Under the pieces are notes generated by a model, which worked only from the letters and a program-made list of their open reading frames with translations, was not told where the DNA came from and made no database searches. DNA of 64,000 bases from Ilumatobacteraceae bacterium (GTDB taxonomy: Bacteria > Actinomycetota > Acidimicrobiia > Acidimicrobiales > Ilumatobacteraceae). Where the stretch lies: assembly GCA_013213745.1 (NCBI GenBank), contig JABSQH010000029.1, forward strand, positions 1 through 64,000, read 5' to 3'. Positions 35,075 through 44,559 of the stretch are shown piece by piece. The translations under genes and the position numbers were made by a program. Positions within the stretch are counted from its first letter, which is position 1. Each line of letters begins with the position of its first letter.

Positions 35075-36012
35075 ATGAAGGGGCTCGTCGTACCAGAACA
35101 GGACGAGGACTACACCGCCAACCCGGTCGAACCGTTCTTCGACCTCGCGTTCGTCTTCGCCTACTCCTAACTCGTCGGACTGCTGATCATCGAACCTGAT
35201 TGGACCGGTGTCGGCACGGCGGCACTGATTTTCGTGCTGTGATGGCTGCCGTGGTCGCAGATGACTTGGGCGGCCAACGTCGTGCCGGGCAACGCCCGCA
35301 ACACGTTCCTGATCTTCCTTGCAGCAACCGCCGCGAGCGTCCCGATGGCGGCCTCGGTGACCACCGCCTTCGACGACGGCGGCCCGTTGTTGGCGATCCC
35401 GTTGGCGCTCATCACCGTCACTGGGCTCACGATGGTGATCATCGTCGCGCCGGGCAACGACCTGGCGATGCGCGCTGCGCTGCGGTACTCGATTCCAGTC
35501 GCCGCGGCGATGGTCGTCGTCGTGATCGGATCGTTCCTCGACGACCAGCTGCGCGTGGCTGCGTGGATCCTCGGGCCGATCATCTTCCTGTTCAGCGCGT
35601 TCGGCGCCGGCGGCGGCGCGCCGAGTCACTGGAGTCGTCATCGGAGCGGGCCCAATTGGCACGCGACGTGGACACCTTCGGCCATGCGCCGATCGTTGCT
35701 GGAGTCGTGACGATGACAGCTGCGCTCGAAGAGATCGTGCTGCACCCTTCGGACCCGCTGCTGCTCGCGTTTCGCATGATGGCGCTCGGCGGCGCCGCGC
35801 TGTACGCCCTCGGGGTGGTCGCCGGCGCGTTCGGCTCCCACCGAGTGATTCCCCGGGAACGACTCGTTGCGCTCACGATCGGCGCGCTGCTGCTGATCTT
35901 CGGTGGCGATCTCGACGGGGTCTACCTTGTCGTTGCGTTGAACGTGGTCTTCCTCGGTGCGCTCGTCGTGGAACATCCGCGCATCGAGGGGCCGTCTGCG
36001 CAGGAGGGCTGA
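35075..36012 (+). pseudogene. broken low-temperature-requirement A (LtrA) membrane protein gene
   Basis: Begins at ATG 35075 and shows the LtrA opening (PVEPFFDLAFVFAYS) and the following helices, but with TAA at 35168-35170 directly after FAYS (where the family often has glutamine) and TGA at 35240-35242 before WLPWSQMTWAANV. A frameshift near 35620-35640 moves the reading to the frame ending 36012, which encodes the normal C-terminal helices (VDTFGHAPIVAGVVTMTAAL and on). The roughly 80-100 residues that usually separate the halves are missing. The remaining length is 312 codons against about 400 in the family. Confidence 0.85.
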
Positions 36013-36044
36013 CGGCACGAAATCGAGCCGCCGATGGCATTTAG

Positions 36045-36073
36045 TTGCGGCCACAATTAACGCCCGGTATGTT
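36045..36073 (+). promoter_or_regulatory. promoter of the FMN reductase gene (TTGCGG-17-TATGTT)
   Basis: A clear sigma-70-like promoter: -35 TTGCGG at 36045-36050, exact 17-base spacer, -10 TATGTT at 36068-36073. The predicted start of transcription is at 36080, the first base of the GTG start codon, so the mRNA should be leaderless. Confidence 0.65.
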
Positions 36074-36079
36074 CACGGA

Positions 36080-36670
36080 GTGACCTCCAAGACCACCGAT
36101 CGGATTGCCGTGTTCGCCGGCAGCGCCCGACGCGACTCGGTGAACAAACACCTCGCCCGCGTCGTCCAGCGCACCCTCTCTGAACGCGGCCGCAATGCGG
36201 TCTTCCTCGATCTCGCCGACTACGAAATGCCCCTGTACCACGGCGACCTCGAAGACGAACACGGCGTTCCCGAGGCCGCCCATCGCATCGCCGAACAGAT
36301 CGCACCGACCTCGGGCTTGCTGATCGCATCTCCGGAGTACAACGGCGCGATGACGGCGTTGTTGAAGAACACCGTCGATTGGCTGTCGCGCGTCGACTAC
36401 GCGATTCTCGCCGGCAAGTACGTCGGCCTGATGTCGGCCACGCCTGGTCGTACGGGTGGCGCTCGCGGGCTCGGCGTGGTCCGCCACTGGTTCGAGCTGA
36501 TGAGTGTGCCCGTCGCCGAGCAGATCTTGTCGGTGCCCCACGTGCACGAGGTGCTCGACGCCTCGGGCGACGTCGCCAGCTTCGATGACGACTCGATGCA
36601 GACGATCAACACCTTTCTCGATGCCTACCTGCGGGGCTACGACAAGCAACGGGCGGCAAACAACCAGTGA
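36080..36670 (+). CDS. NADPH-dependent FMN reductase family protein
   Basis: 196 residues, flavodoxin-like fold. VFAGSARRDSVNKHLAR is the phosphate-binding loop for FMN, and SPEYNGAMTALLKNTVDWLSR is the characteristic second motif of the SsuE/azoreductase/ArsH-like group. It probably reduces FMN, quinones or azo compounds with NAD(P)H. The start was set at GTG 36080 by the promoter geometry. The stop overlaps the alpha/beta hydrolase start (GTGA). Confidence 0.9.
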   Translation: MTSKTTDRIAVFAGSARRDSVNKHLARVVQRTLSERGRNAVFLDLADYEMPLYHGDLEDEHGVPEAAHRIAEQIAPTSGLLIASPEYNGAMTALLKNTVDWLSRVDYAILAGKYVGLMSATPGRTGGARGLGVVRHWFELMSVPVAEQILSVPHVHEVLDASGDVASFDDDSMQTINTFLDAYLRGYDKQRAANNQ

Positions 36671-37485
36671 GCGCTCCAAGCAACGAGTCGCTCGACGTCC
36701 ACATCGATGCCGCCGGCACGACGCTGGCGACGCGGACACGCGGAGACGCATCGGCGCCTGCACTGTTGTGGGGTCACGGACTCACCAGCTCGATCGACGG
36801 TGAAGACGAACTCCCGATGATCGATTGGGCGTCGGCGGCGCCGGGCCATCGCATCGTGCGCTACGACGCCCGCGGCCACGGGCAGTCGGTGTCGACCGAC
36901 GGCGAGTTGGACTATCGCTGGGACCGCCTCGCCGACGATCAGCTGGCCCTCGCCGACGCGCTCGGCGTCGAGCGGTACACCGCGGCCGGCGCATCGATGG
37001 GCGCGGCAACCGCTCTGTTCGCCGCTCTGGCAGCTCCAGAGCGCATCGACCGATTGATCCTCGTGATCCCGCCAACTGCATGGGAGACGCGCCGCGAGCA
37101 GGTCGACCTGTACGCCACGATGGCCGATCTCGTCGAAGCGGGGCGCACCGACGTCCTCGTCCGGGGGGTCGACGCCTCGCCCCTGCCCGATCCGCTCGAC
37201 GAACGCTCGCGCGAACGACAGAAGCGCACGCTGGCCACGGCCGACCCGACGCGTCTCGCCCGAGTACTCCGTGGCGCCGGACTGGCCGATCTCCCACCGG
37301 CGGACGAGATCGGCCGCATCACTCAGCCGGTCCTGATCCTGGCCTGGACGGGCGACACAGGTCACCCGGTGTCGACAGCCGAGCGACTCGACGAACTCCT
37401 CCCAGACAGTTTCATACGCATCGCGTCCGACGCCGACCAGTTGGCGACGTGGTCGCGGGAGATCGCCGGTTTCCTCGAGAACTGA
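36667..37485 (+). CDS. alpha/beta hydrolase
   Basis: 272 residues. HG motif LLWGHGLTSS, RIVRYDARGHGQSV, nucleophile elbow GASMGAA (serine), and an acid/histidine region PVLILAWTGDTGHPVS. The last predicted histidine of the usual triad is less clear: the C-terminal segment reads RIASDADQLATW, where most members have a histidine before the terminal helix, so GHPVS may supply it or the triad may be altered. Translationally coupled to the FMN reductase gene. Substrate unknown. Confidence 0.85.
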   Translation: MSAPSNESLDVHIDAAGTTLATRTRGDASAPALLWGHGLTSSIDGEDELPMIDWASAAPGHRIVRYDARGHGQSVSTDGELDYRWDRLADDQLALADALGVERYTAAGASMGAATALFAALAAPERIDRLILVIPPTAWETRREQVDLYATMADLVEAGRTDVLVRGVDASPLPDPLDERSRERQKRTLATADPTRLARVLRGAGLADLPPADEIGRITQPVLILAWTGDTGHPVSTAERLDELLPDSFIRIASDADQLATWSREIAGFLEN

Positions 37486-37548
37486 TCGCCGCTGACATCG
37501 GTCGCAAGAGCCACCGATTTGCGCCGACATCGCCATAGCCTTGCGCCG

Positions 37549-39657
37549 ATGTCTTCGGCCGCGATCGACGCGCCGGCGGACCCCTCGACGGAACCAGCGG
37601 CCAGCCGGTCCGCTGCGACTGCCTCCGGTGCCGAACGGACGCTACGAACGCCTCCATCGATGGGATACCAGCCAGGCCTCGATGGGCTGCGCGCGTTCGC
37701 CGTGATCTCGATTCTGCTGTATCACGCGGGATTCGAGTGGATGAGCGGCGCGTTCATCAGCATCGATCTGTTCTTTCTGCTGTCCGGATTCTTGATCACC
37801 GCGCTGCTGCTGGGGGAACGGGAGAAGACGGACCGCATCGACCTCGGACAGTTCTGGCTGCGCCGGGCGCGCCGGCTGTTCCCAGCACTGTTCGCCATGC
37901 TGCTCGCAGTGTCGGTGTGGATTGCGCTCTGGGGCAGCGCCGAGCAGGTCAGCCAAGCCAAGCGCGACATCCCCTGGGCGTTGTTCTACGTCGGCAACTG
38001 GGGTCAGATTCTGGGCGACACGCCGTACTTCGCTCCCGAGCCGTCGATGTTCCGCCACCTTTGGACGCTGGCAGTCGAAGAGCAGTGGTATCTCATCTGG
38101 CCGCTGGCGTTCATTGCGCTCACCAGGCGATTCCACTCCAAGCGCACCATCGTCGGCATCCTCGTCGGGGTCGCGGTCGTCGTGTGGCTACTGATGGCCT
38201 GGTTCGCGTCAGGCGGTTCGGCCCCACTCGGCGGTCCGCCGGCGACATTCGAGGGTGTCGATCGCACCAACTTCATGTATCTCGCGACGATCACCCGCTC
38301 GGGGTCGTTGCTCGTCGGGGCGGCGTTGGCGTTCATGTGGCGCCCATGGCGGTCGCCACGCGCTGCAGACGCGCCAGTCGGCCGATATCTCGATCCGCTG
38401 GCCGCCGGCGCGGCCGCACTCCTCGTCTGCATCTTTGCCAGCGCGCAGTTGACGGCGACCTACACCTATCAGTGGCTGATCGCCGTCGGCACCATGCTGT
38501 CGGCGATCGTCGTCATGGCTGCGGTGCATCCGGCGGCGACGGGATTCGGCCGCATCATGTCGATGCCGTGGCTGGTGGCCATCGGAAAGCGGAGTTACGG
38601 GCTGTACCTGTGGAGTTGGCCGATCTCCGTCATCGTCGGCGCCACAAACGGCAGCGTCGTCCGCTTCATCTGGGCGATGCTCATCAGCGTCGTCGTGTCC
38701 GAGGTCGTCTACCAATTCATCGAGACCCCAGTACGCAAGGGTCAACTCGGTCAGTGGTGGAACAACCGCGCCCCCATCAGCATGGCCCCAGTTGCTGGTG
38801 GCGCACTGCTGCTGGTCTCGCTGCTGACGTTCTATGTCAGCAGCGACGAATTCGATCCGTTCGTCGGTGGCGAGACGGCGACGTTCGACGCCGCGGCAGT
38901 CGACACCAACACCAGCACCGACACCGGCAACGACGATGCCGCGACGAGCGACGCGCCAGCCACCACCGCACCTGCGCTCACTCCGACCACTGCGACGCTG
39001 GCGATCGTTGGCGACTCCCAAGCCAATGCGTTGGCCATCAACCTGCCAGACGGAATCGGCAGCACATTCCCCACCGTGTACAACGGCAGCGTCCCCGGTT
39101 GCAGTGTGTACGACGACGGGACCGCGCGGAGCGAAGTCGATGTCAACAACAACTTCGTGGTCTGCCAGGGCTGGCAGGACGATTGGGCCTACGGCGCCCG
39201 AGGTGCCGACGTGGCCCTCGCAGTGATCGGTGGCTGGGACGTGTTCGACGTGGTCGTCGACGGCCAAACCCTGCCGTTCGCCAGCCCCGAACTCGACGAC
39301 AGGTTCAAGCAGGAGCTGCGCGGCGGGATCGACGCGATGCTCGCCGAAGGGGTCAATGTCGGGCTGCTCGAACAGGCATGTATGCGACCGGTCTCGGTCG
39401 AGGGCGCCGGGGTCCCGGCACTCCCCGAGCGCGGCGACGATGCACGAGTCGCCCACGTCAACGGTCTGCTGATCGAGGTCGCCGACTCCTACGGTCCCGA
39501 GGTGGCTTTCATCGACGGCCCTGAAGAGTGGTGCACCGACGACGTGATCGCCAACGACTTGAACATGCGCTGGGATGGGGTGCACGTGTACCAGCCCGGG
39601 GCCAAGCTGATCATGGAGGCGATCGCCGGTCAGCTGCTCGAACTGGCCGCCGTGTAG
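37549..39657 (+). CDS. acyltransferase-3 (OafA/YrhL-like) membrane protein with C-terminal SGNH domain
   Basis: 702 residues. About ten helices form the acyltransferase-3 domain: GLDGLRAFAVISILLYH (catalytic-region histidine), SGAFISIDLFFLLSGFLIT, LRRARRLFPALFAML, HLWTLAVEEQWYLIWPL and SYGLYLWSWPISV. After a Thr/Asp linker (about 455-490) an extracytoplasmic SGNH domain begins TLAIVGDSQANALAINL and ends WDGVHVYQPGAKLIM. Such proteins O-acylate surface polysaccharides or peptidoglycan, with the SGNH part doing the outer transfer. ATG 37549 was chosen from the start of the Ser/Ala-rich N-tail. It overlaps the cbiB gene tail-to-tail by 28 bases. Confidence 0.92.
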   Translation: MSSAAIDAPADPSTEPAASRSAATASGAERTLRTPPSMGYQPGLDGLRAFAVISILLYHAGFEWMSGAFISIDLFFLLSGFLITALLLGEREKTDRIDLGQFWLRRARRLFPALFAMLLAVSVWIALWGSAEQVSQAKRDIPWALFYVGNWGQILGDTPYFAPEPSMFRHLWTLAVEEQWYLIWPLAFIALTRRFHSKRTIVGILVGVAVVVWLLMAWFASGGSAPLGGPPATFEGVDRTNFMYLATITRSGSLLVGAALAFMWRPWRSPRAADAPVGRYLDPLAAGAAALLVCIFASAQLTATYTYQWLIAVGTMLSAIVVMAAVHPAATGFGRIMSMPWLVAIGKRSYGLYLWSWPISVIVGATNGSVVRFIWAMLISVVVSEVVYQFIETPVRKGQLGQWWNNRAPISMAPVAGGALLLVSLLTFYVSSDEFDPFVGGETATFDAAAVDTNTSTDTGNDDAATSDAPATTAPALTPTTATLAIVGDSQANALAINLPDGIGSTFPTVYNGSVPGCSVYDDGTARSEVDVNNNFVVCQGWQDDWAYGARGADVALAVIGGWDVFDVVVDGQTLPFASPELDDRFKQELRGGIDAMLAEGVNVGLLEQACMRPVSVEGAGVPALPERGDDARVAHVNGLLIEVADSYGPEVAFIDGPEEWCTDDVIANDLNMRWDGVHVYQPGAKLIMEAIAGQLLELAAV

Positions 39658-40619
39658 CCACGACGTCGGACGAACCGCCGACGCCTAGTACCGGTGGCTC
39701 GGCTGAGGTACGTCACCAGCGACACCGCCACGATCGTCGACGCAACGAGCCCGTCGATCCGCCGCGCCAGCGCAACCGCGTCGGCGATGTCAGCCGGCGC
39801 CGGGTCTCGCCCGTCGCCGAGACGTGGTCGGCGCTCGATTCGTGTCCCGTACCGATTCACTCCGCCGAGACGCACACCGAGCGACGCCGCGAAGGCAGCC
39901 TCGACCACCCCGGCGTTAGGCGATGGATGTGCACCGGCATCGCGCACCACCGTCGACAGCACGGCGCGTCCTCGTTTCGGTGCAGCCACGAGGACGGCGA
40001 GCGCGGTCAGCCGGGCGGGAACATAGTTGAGCGCGTCGTCGAGGCGAGCCGCCGCCCACCCGAAGTTGCGGTAGCGCGTCGATCGGTGCCCGACCATCGC
40101 ATCGAGGGTGTTCACCGCTCGATGCACGAGCACGCCAGGCGCGCCGGCAACAACCCCCCAGAACATCGATGCGGTCACTGCGTCGACCGTGTTCTCTGCA
40201 ACTGATTCGACGACCGCCCGGGAGATCTCACCGCTGTCGGCGGCGGCCATGTCGCGACCCACCAAACCGACAACTCGGTGACGCGCCCGATCGAGGTCGC
40301 CATGTTCGAGATCCGCGGCGATCGCCAGTGCCTCTGCGGTGAGCATCTTGCCGGCGATCGACGCTGCGCTTCCGATCGCAACGGCGGCCGTCGCTCCAAC
40401 AGCGCGACGGAGGACGAGGCCAACAGCTGCTGGAGGCGCAACCGCGAGCGCAACGAACCACACTCCCGCGGACCGCCGATCGCTGTACAGACGGTGCTCG
40501 AGGGCGCCGGCGTACCGGCCGAAGGCGGCTACCGGGTGAATCGCTGCCGGTGGCTCGCCGACGAGCTGGTCGACGAGGTACCCAAGCGCGGCGCCCGGGT
40601 TGAGTACCCGTTCGGCCAT
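39630..40619 (-). CDS. cbiB: adenosylcobinamide-phosphate synthase (CbiB/CobD)
   Basis: 329 residues, five or so membrane helices. Conserved segments YLVDQLVGEPPAAIHPVAAF, VGRDMAAADSGEISRAVVES, AENTVDAVTASMFWGVVAG, NTLDAMVGHRSTRYRNFGWA and RDAGAHPSPNAGVVEAAFA are diagnostic. It attaches aminopropanol phosphate (from threonine phosphate) to adenosylcobyric acid. Its ATG shares a base with the stop of the threonine-phosphate decarboxylase gene (TGATG), so substrate supply and use are coupled. The C-terminal tail is arginine/serine-rich and may extend beyond the usual end. Confidence 0.93.
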   Translation of the reverse strand: MAERVLNPGAALGYLVDQLVGEPPAAIHPVAAFGRYAGALEHRLYSDRRSAGVWFVALAVAPPAAVGLVLRRAVGATAAVAIGSAASIAGKMLTAEALAIAADLEHGDLDRARHRVVGLVGRDMAAADSGEISRAVVESVAENTVDAVTASMFWGVVAGAPGVLVHRAVNTLDAMVGHRSTRYRNFGWAAARLDDALNYVPARLTALAVLVAAPKRGRAVLSTVVRDAGAHPSPNAGVVEAAFAASLGVRLGGVNRYGTRIERRPRLGDGRDPAPADIADAVALARRIDGLVASTIVAVSLVTYLSRATGTRRRRFVRRRGYTAASSSS

Positions 40620-41524
40620 CACAGTCGATCGAGCGCCCCGATCAGCGCCGATCGCTGCTCGTCGGACGGAACGGCGATGCGCACGGTGTCGATCAGGCCG
40701 AATGACGTGCAATCGCGTACCACCACACGATGCGCCAGCAGGCGGGCTCGGAGTCCCGGTTCCCGTACGAGCACCCACGGTGCGGCGGTATCGACCACGT
40801 CGAGATCGCGGCGACGCAACTCGGCCACGAGATCGGCGCGACGGGCGCGAACCGCGTCTCGCCATGTCGGCAGGTCGCTCAGCTCGACCAATGCCGGCGC
40901 GATCGACGCAGCAAATCCGTTCACGGACCACTTCGGCTGTCGCTCACGAACGGCGGTGGCCTGCTCGGCGTCCGGGGCGACGACGTATCCGAGTCGCACC
41001 CCTGGGCACGCCCACAGCTTGGTCAGCGAGCCGATCCGCCATGCGCCGTCGTCGGTGCGCGTCCACGTCCCGGTGGCGAGTTGCCAAAACGCTTCGTCCC
41101 ACACATCGGCGCGCTCATCGGCGCCGGCGAGTACACCCATCGGCGACGACGGGTCGGCGCGCCACACCAGACCGCCGGATTCGACCTGCCGAAGATGTCG
41201 ACGGTAGAGCGAGAATGCGGGCTCGACGACGTCGCCCACCGGGTGCAGCGCGGCAACGAGCGCGATTGCCTCCGCGCCGCCATTGGTCAGGATCAGCCGC
41301 TCGGCATCGACTCCCATCACATCGGCGAGAGCGACCGTCGCCGGTTCGGTCTCGGGATAACGCAGGGCCGCATCGATGGCGTCGGCAATCAGCGGCCGCA
41401 CGTCGGGGGCAACGGGGTTCACACTTGCGGACAGGTCGGTGAACGTGTCGACCGACACCCCGAGCGAGCGAGCAATCCGCTCGGCGTCACCTCCGTGTGG
41501 ACCGATGGGGAACTCGGTGGTCAT
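40619..41524 (-). CDS. cobC: threonine-phosphate decarboxylase, cobalamin pathway (CobC/CobD type)
   Basis: 301 residues, a PLP fold-I aminotransferase-like enzyme. TDLSASVNPVAPD is the typical N-terminal block, LTNGGAEAIALVAAL binds PLP phosphate, and SLTKLWACPGVRLGYVVAPD contains the PLP lysine. It yields (R)-1-amino-2-propanol phosphate for CbiB. Starts at ATG 41522-41524, overlapping the end of the ATP-binding subunit gene (ATGA); both neighbours are coupled to it. Confidence 0.9.
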   Translation of the reverse strand: MTTEFPIGPHGGDAERIARSLGVSVDTFTDLSASVNPVAPDVRPLIADAIDAALRYPETEPATVALADVMGVDAERLILTNGGAEAIALVAALHPVGDVVEPAFSLYRRHLRQVESGGLVWRADPSSPMGVLAGADERADVWDEAFWQLATGTWTRTDDGAWRIGSLTKLWACPGVRLGYVVAPDAEQATAVRERQPKWSVNGFAASIAPALVELSDLPTWRDAVRARRADLVAELRRRDLDVVDTAAPWVLVREPGLRARLLAHRVVVRDCTSFGLIDTVRIAVPSDEQRSALIGALDRL

Positions 41525-42306
41525 GGCACCGGAAATCCGCGTTGTGGGATGACGACCACTCCGCCGTTCGATCCTCGTTCGACCGACACGCATACGTCGT
41601 ACACCTCGCCGATCCGTTCGGCGGTGAGCACGTCGCGGGCGCTTCCCGAAGCGACCAGGCGGCCCTCGTCGAGCAACACCAACCGGTCTGCGTAGAGCCC
41701 AGCCAACGTCAGGTCGTGCATCGCCGAGATCACGGTGAGCCGTTCGTCGCGCCGCAGCTCGGCGACCAGCTCGAGCGCTTGCTGCTGATGCCCGATGTCG
41801 AGGGCGCTCGTCGGCTCGTCGAGCAACAGCACTGCGGTGTCTTGCGCAAGCGCTCTAGCCAGTACCACCCGCTGGCGTTCCCCGCCGCTCAGCTCGCCGA
41901 GTACGCGGGCGCGCAATGCGGTCAGCCCGAGACGTTCGAGCACACGGTCGACAACATCTCGGTCGCCGCTCGATTCGATCCCGAAGCGGCCGACGTATGG
42001 CCACCGGCCGAGCAGGACGTAGTCGTCGACGCGCATGTCACCGGGGATCATCGGCTCCTGCGGCACCATCGCTACGCGCCGGGCGCGATCACGCGCTGAC
42101 ATCGCCGCAAGCGCAGCGCCATCGACGTCGATGCCGCCGGCGAAGCCGACGAGCCCACCGACGGCCCGCAACAGCGACGACTTCCCTGCGCCGTTCGGAC
42201 CGAGCATCGCGACCCACTCTCCCGGCGCGACCGTGTCGGTGTACGGCTCGACCGCGACGAACTCGCCGTAGGTGACGCTGACGCCGCAGAAGTCGACCCG
42301 ACTCAT
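41521..42306 (-). CDS. btuD: cobalamin ABC transporter ATP-binding protein (BtuD-like)
   Basis: 261 residues. Walker A GPNGAGKSS, signature LSGGERQRVVLARAL, Walker B AVLLLDEPTSALD, switch AMHDLTLAG. It belongs to the FecE/BtuD group that powers FecCD-type importers. Assignment to cobalamin rests on the operon: permease and binding protein upstream behind a B12 riboswitch, and cobalamin enzymes downstream. ATGA overlap with the permease gene. Confidence 0.9.
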   Translation of the reverse strand: MSRVDFCGVSVTYGEFVAVEPYTDTVAPGEWVAMLGPNGAGKSSLLRAVGGLVGFAGGIDVDGAALAAMSARDRARRVAMVPQEPMIPGDMRVDDYVLLGRWPYVGRFGIESSGDRDVVDRVLERLGLTALRARVLGELSGGERQRVVLARALAQDTAVLLLDEPTSALDIGHQQQALELVAELRRDERLTVISAMHDLTLAGLYADRLVLLDEGRLVASGSARDVLTAERIGEVYDVCVSVERGSNGGVVVIPQRGFPVP

Positions 42307-43373
42307 CGGCGCACCTGCTGACGGCGGAGGAGATAGACGAAGAATGGCGCGCCGAGGAATGCCGTCACGACGCCGATCGGCGTTTCCGCGCCACCCTGCA
42401 CCGTGCGCCCGGGAATGTCGGCGAGGATCAAGAAGCACGCTCCGACGAACAACGACATCGGCACCACCATGCGGTAGCTCGCGCCGATCACCATGCGTAC
42501 CGCGTGGGGGATGATCAGACCGACGAAGCCGATGAGACCGCTGACCGACACAACGGCTGCGGTTCCGAGCGTCGCCGCGATCACGATGACCAGTCTCGTG
42601 CGTGCCACAGACATTCCCAGCGTCGTGGCTTCGTCGTCGCCGACACGCAACACGTCGAGCGGTCGACGCAGGAGCACCAGCACGACAGCCGAGACGGCGA
42701 CGTAGGGGATCACCAGACCGACATCACTCCACGTCGCGCTCGACAACCGCCCGAGGATCCACGAGTACACCTCACGCACGACATCGACGTTGCGCTGCAA
42801 CAGCCACGTCTGCACTGCGGTGGCGAACGCCACGACGGCGACGCCAGCCAATACCAGCGTCGGACCCGAGCCCGTCGCCGGGCCGAACGCGCCGCCGACG
42901 AGATACGTCACCGTCACGGTGAGAATCGCCGCGCAGAAGGCGATGATCGGGACCGGATCGACGGGCCAGCCCGCCGTTGCCTGACGCGCCACGGTAAAGG
43001 CGAGGGTGGCCCCGAGCCCGGCGCCAGCAGCTGCGCCGAGCAGGTAGGGATCGACGAGGGGGTTGCGGAACACACCCTGGTAGCTCGCTCCCGCGGCCGA
43101 GAGCATTCCGCCGACAAGCGCGCCGAGGAGCACCCTGGGCATGCGAATCTGCCAGACGATGTTCCACTCTGCCCGGGACACGCCGGAGTCGATCGAGATC
43201 AGCGGGAGCCGGTCGAGGAGTGCGAGCGGGACGCGCCACGCTGGCGGGCCTGCCGGACCGATCGACACGCCGACGACGATGACGAGCCCGACGGCGAGCG
43301 CGCCGCCGACGAACCACCGCGCCGGGTGCCGGACAGCCAGCCTCCCAGCCGCGGTCGCTCGCTCGGCGCGCAT
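42303..43373 (-). CDS. btuC: cobalamin ABC transporter permease (BtuC-like, FecCD family)
   Basis: 356 residues, about nine or ten helices. IRMPRVLLGALVGGMLSAAG, QGVFRNPLVDPYLLG, SGLIGFVGLIIPHAVRM and GGAETPIGVVTAFLGAPFFV are classic FecCD signatures. A TTG-started extension to 43412 (LRTESPVFRGSGA) is possible, but the added codons lie inside the 56-bp repeat element, so ATG 43373 is preferred. Downstream genes overlap it (ATGA); upstream, the repeat separates it from btuF by 80 bases. Confidence 0.92.
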   Translation of the reverse strand: MRAERATAAGRLAVRHPARWFVGGALAVGLVIVVGVSIGPAGPPAWRVPLALLDRLPLISIDSGVSRAEWNIVWQIRMPRVLLGALVGGMLSAAGASYQGVFRNPLVDPYLLGAAAGAGLGATLAFTVARQATAGWPVDPVPIIAFCAAILTVTVTYLVGGAFGPATGSGPTLVLAGVAVVAFATAVQTWLLQRNVDVVREVYSWILGRLSSATWSDVGLVIPYVAVSAVVLVLLRRPLDVLRVGDDEATTLGMSVARTRLVIVIAATLGTAAVVSVSGLIGFVGLIIPHAVRMVIGASYRMVVPMSLFVGACFLILADIPGRTVQGGAETPIGVVTAFLGAPFFVYLLRRQQVRR

Positions 43374-43385
43374 CGCCCCGCTACC

Positions 43386-43441
43386 CCGAAATACCGGGGA
43401 TTCCGTGCGCAATTCGCACGTCTTCGCGAACAGAACCGAGA
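43386..43441. repeat. 56-bp dispersed repeat, copy 1
   Basis: Shares 46 of 56 positions with 47660-47715 in the same orientation, without gaps. The core is CCGGGGATTCCGTGCGCAAT followed by TCGCACGTCT, containing a GTGCG/CGCAC dyad; a second conserved block ACAGAAC follows. It lies in the btuF-btuC gap. Confidence 0.8.
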
Positions 43442-43453
43442 ATCACCGTGAAG

Positions 43454-44437
43454 TCACGACGCGGGGACGGTCGCCAGCGCATCGGCGATCACTTGGTAGA
43501 ACTCGACGACCCGCGGGCCCCAGCGCGACGCGATGTCGTCGTCGACCTCGATCACCACCCCGTTTTGGACCGCCGCGATCACGTCCCAGCCGTCGCGCCC
43601 GCTGACCGTATCGATGCTCTCGCCGCAGCAATCGTCGTGCACGATCACATCCGGACTCGACGACACCACGAACTCGGCATTGAGCTGAGGAAACCCGCCG
43701 GCATCGTCAGGCAGTTCATCGGCGATGCTCGTCAGGCCGAGTTGTGCGTACGCCTCACCGATGAACGTGTTGCTGGTGACACTGAACAGGTCGGGCGTGA
43801 GCTCGTGGTAGTAGGTCAGCCCGTCGGGCGCCTCGGCGCCGGCAACGATCGCATCGATGTCGGTCTGCATCTGGGCGACGAGCTCCGCGGCCTCACCGAC
43901 GTTGCCGGTCACTGCGCCGAGTTGCTCGATTTGGTCGTAGGTGTCGGTCAGCGATTGGGCGGCTGGCCCGTCCCACGACGGAATGCCGAGTGCATCGAGT
44001 TGTTCACCGAGCCCCGTGAAGTCGCCGCCGATCAGCACGAGATCGGGCTCGAACGCAGCGATCTCCTCCACGTTCGGCTCGAAACCGGACAACTCGTTCG
44101 GAAGTTCGAGCGCTGCTTCGGGGTAGTTGGAGAACTGGTCGACCGCAACGAGCCGATCGCCGGCTCCGATGGCGAACATGATCTCGGTGTGGGTCGGGCT
44201 GAGCGAGACGACTCGCTGCGGCCCGTCGGCCGAGCTGTCATCAGCCGACGGAGCGGCAGTTGTCGCGGCGATCGTCGGCGCGTCGGTGGTCTCGGCCGCC
44301 GGCGCGTCCGAGGTTGCCGTCGTCGGCGAGCTGTTGTCGTCACCGCACGCCGCCGCGATCAGCGCCAGAGCGCCGAGCGCGGCAGCACGACGGCCGAGCC
44401 TCGGCCGTCGAGATCGACACGAGTGTGTGGGTGTCAT
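43454..44437 (-). CDS. btuF: cobalamin-binding lipoprotein (BtuF-like)
   Basis: 327 residues. Signal peptide with lipobox LIAAACG, then a Ser/Thr/Ala linker and a class III periplasmic-binding fold: PQRVVSLSPTHTEIMFAIGA, VDQFSNYPEAALELP, EEIAAFEPDLVLIGG. Cysteines in HDDCCGESI are unusual for the family. It would bind cobalamin or cobinamide for BtuCD. Translation starts at ATG 44437 behind GGAGG (four-base spacing), itself paired in a hairpin, downstream of a cobalamin riboswitch. Confidence 0.9.
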   Translation of the reverse strand: MTPTHSCRSRRPRLGRRAAALGALALIAAACGDDNSSPTTATSDAPAAETTDAPTIAATTAAPSADDSSADGPQRVVSLSPTHTEIMFAIGAGDRLVAVDQFSNYPEAALELPNELSGFEPNVEEIAAFEPDLVLIGGDFTGLGEQLDALGIPSWDGPAAQSLTDTYDQIEQLGAVTGNVGEAAELVAQMQTDIDAIVAGAEAPDGLTYYHELTPDLFSVTSNTFIGEAYAQLGLTSIADELPDDAGGFPQLNAEFVVSSSPDVIVHDDCCGESIDTVSGRDGWDVIAAVQNGVVIEVDDDIASRWGPRVVEFYQVIADALATVPAS

Positions 44438-44441
44438 GGTG

Positions 44442-44459
44442 CCTCCATAGGGTTGGAGG
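44442..44459 (-). promoter_or_regulatory. ribosome-site-sequestering hairpin of btuF
   Basis: On the minus strand CCTCCA (44454-44459) can pair perfectly with TGGAGG (44442-44447), the btuF ribosome site, around a six-base loop. This is the likely output switch of the riboswitch above it. Confidence 0.6.
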
Positions 44460-44559
44460 ACAAGTGGGGTTCGCGGCGAGCGCGCAACGGTGACCGGCAC
44501 CGCTGGCCGACCCACTGGGCGAGCCGTCCCTTGCCTCGAGGGATGATGTCGCGCTCGAG

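Noticed and set aside
14109-35242. Possible stop-codon recoding, since several open stretches resume right after TAA, TAG or TGA
   Set aside because: All three stop codons are involved, frameshifts and deletions accompany them, and intact genes in the window use all three stops normally.
43374-43412. Longer btuC start at TTG 43412
   Set aside because: The extra codons lie within the 56-bp repeat element and add nothing like the family N-terminus.
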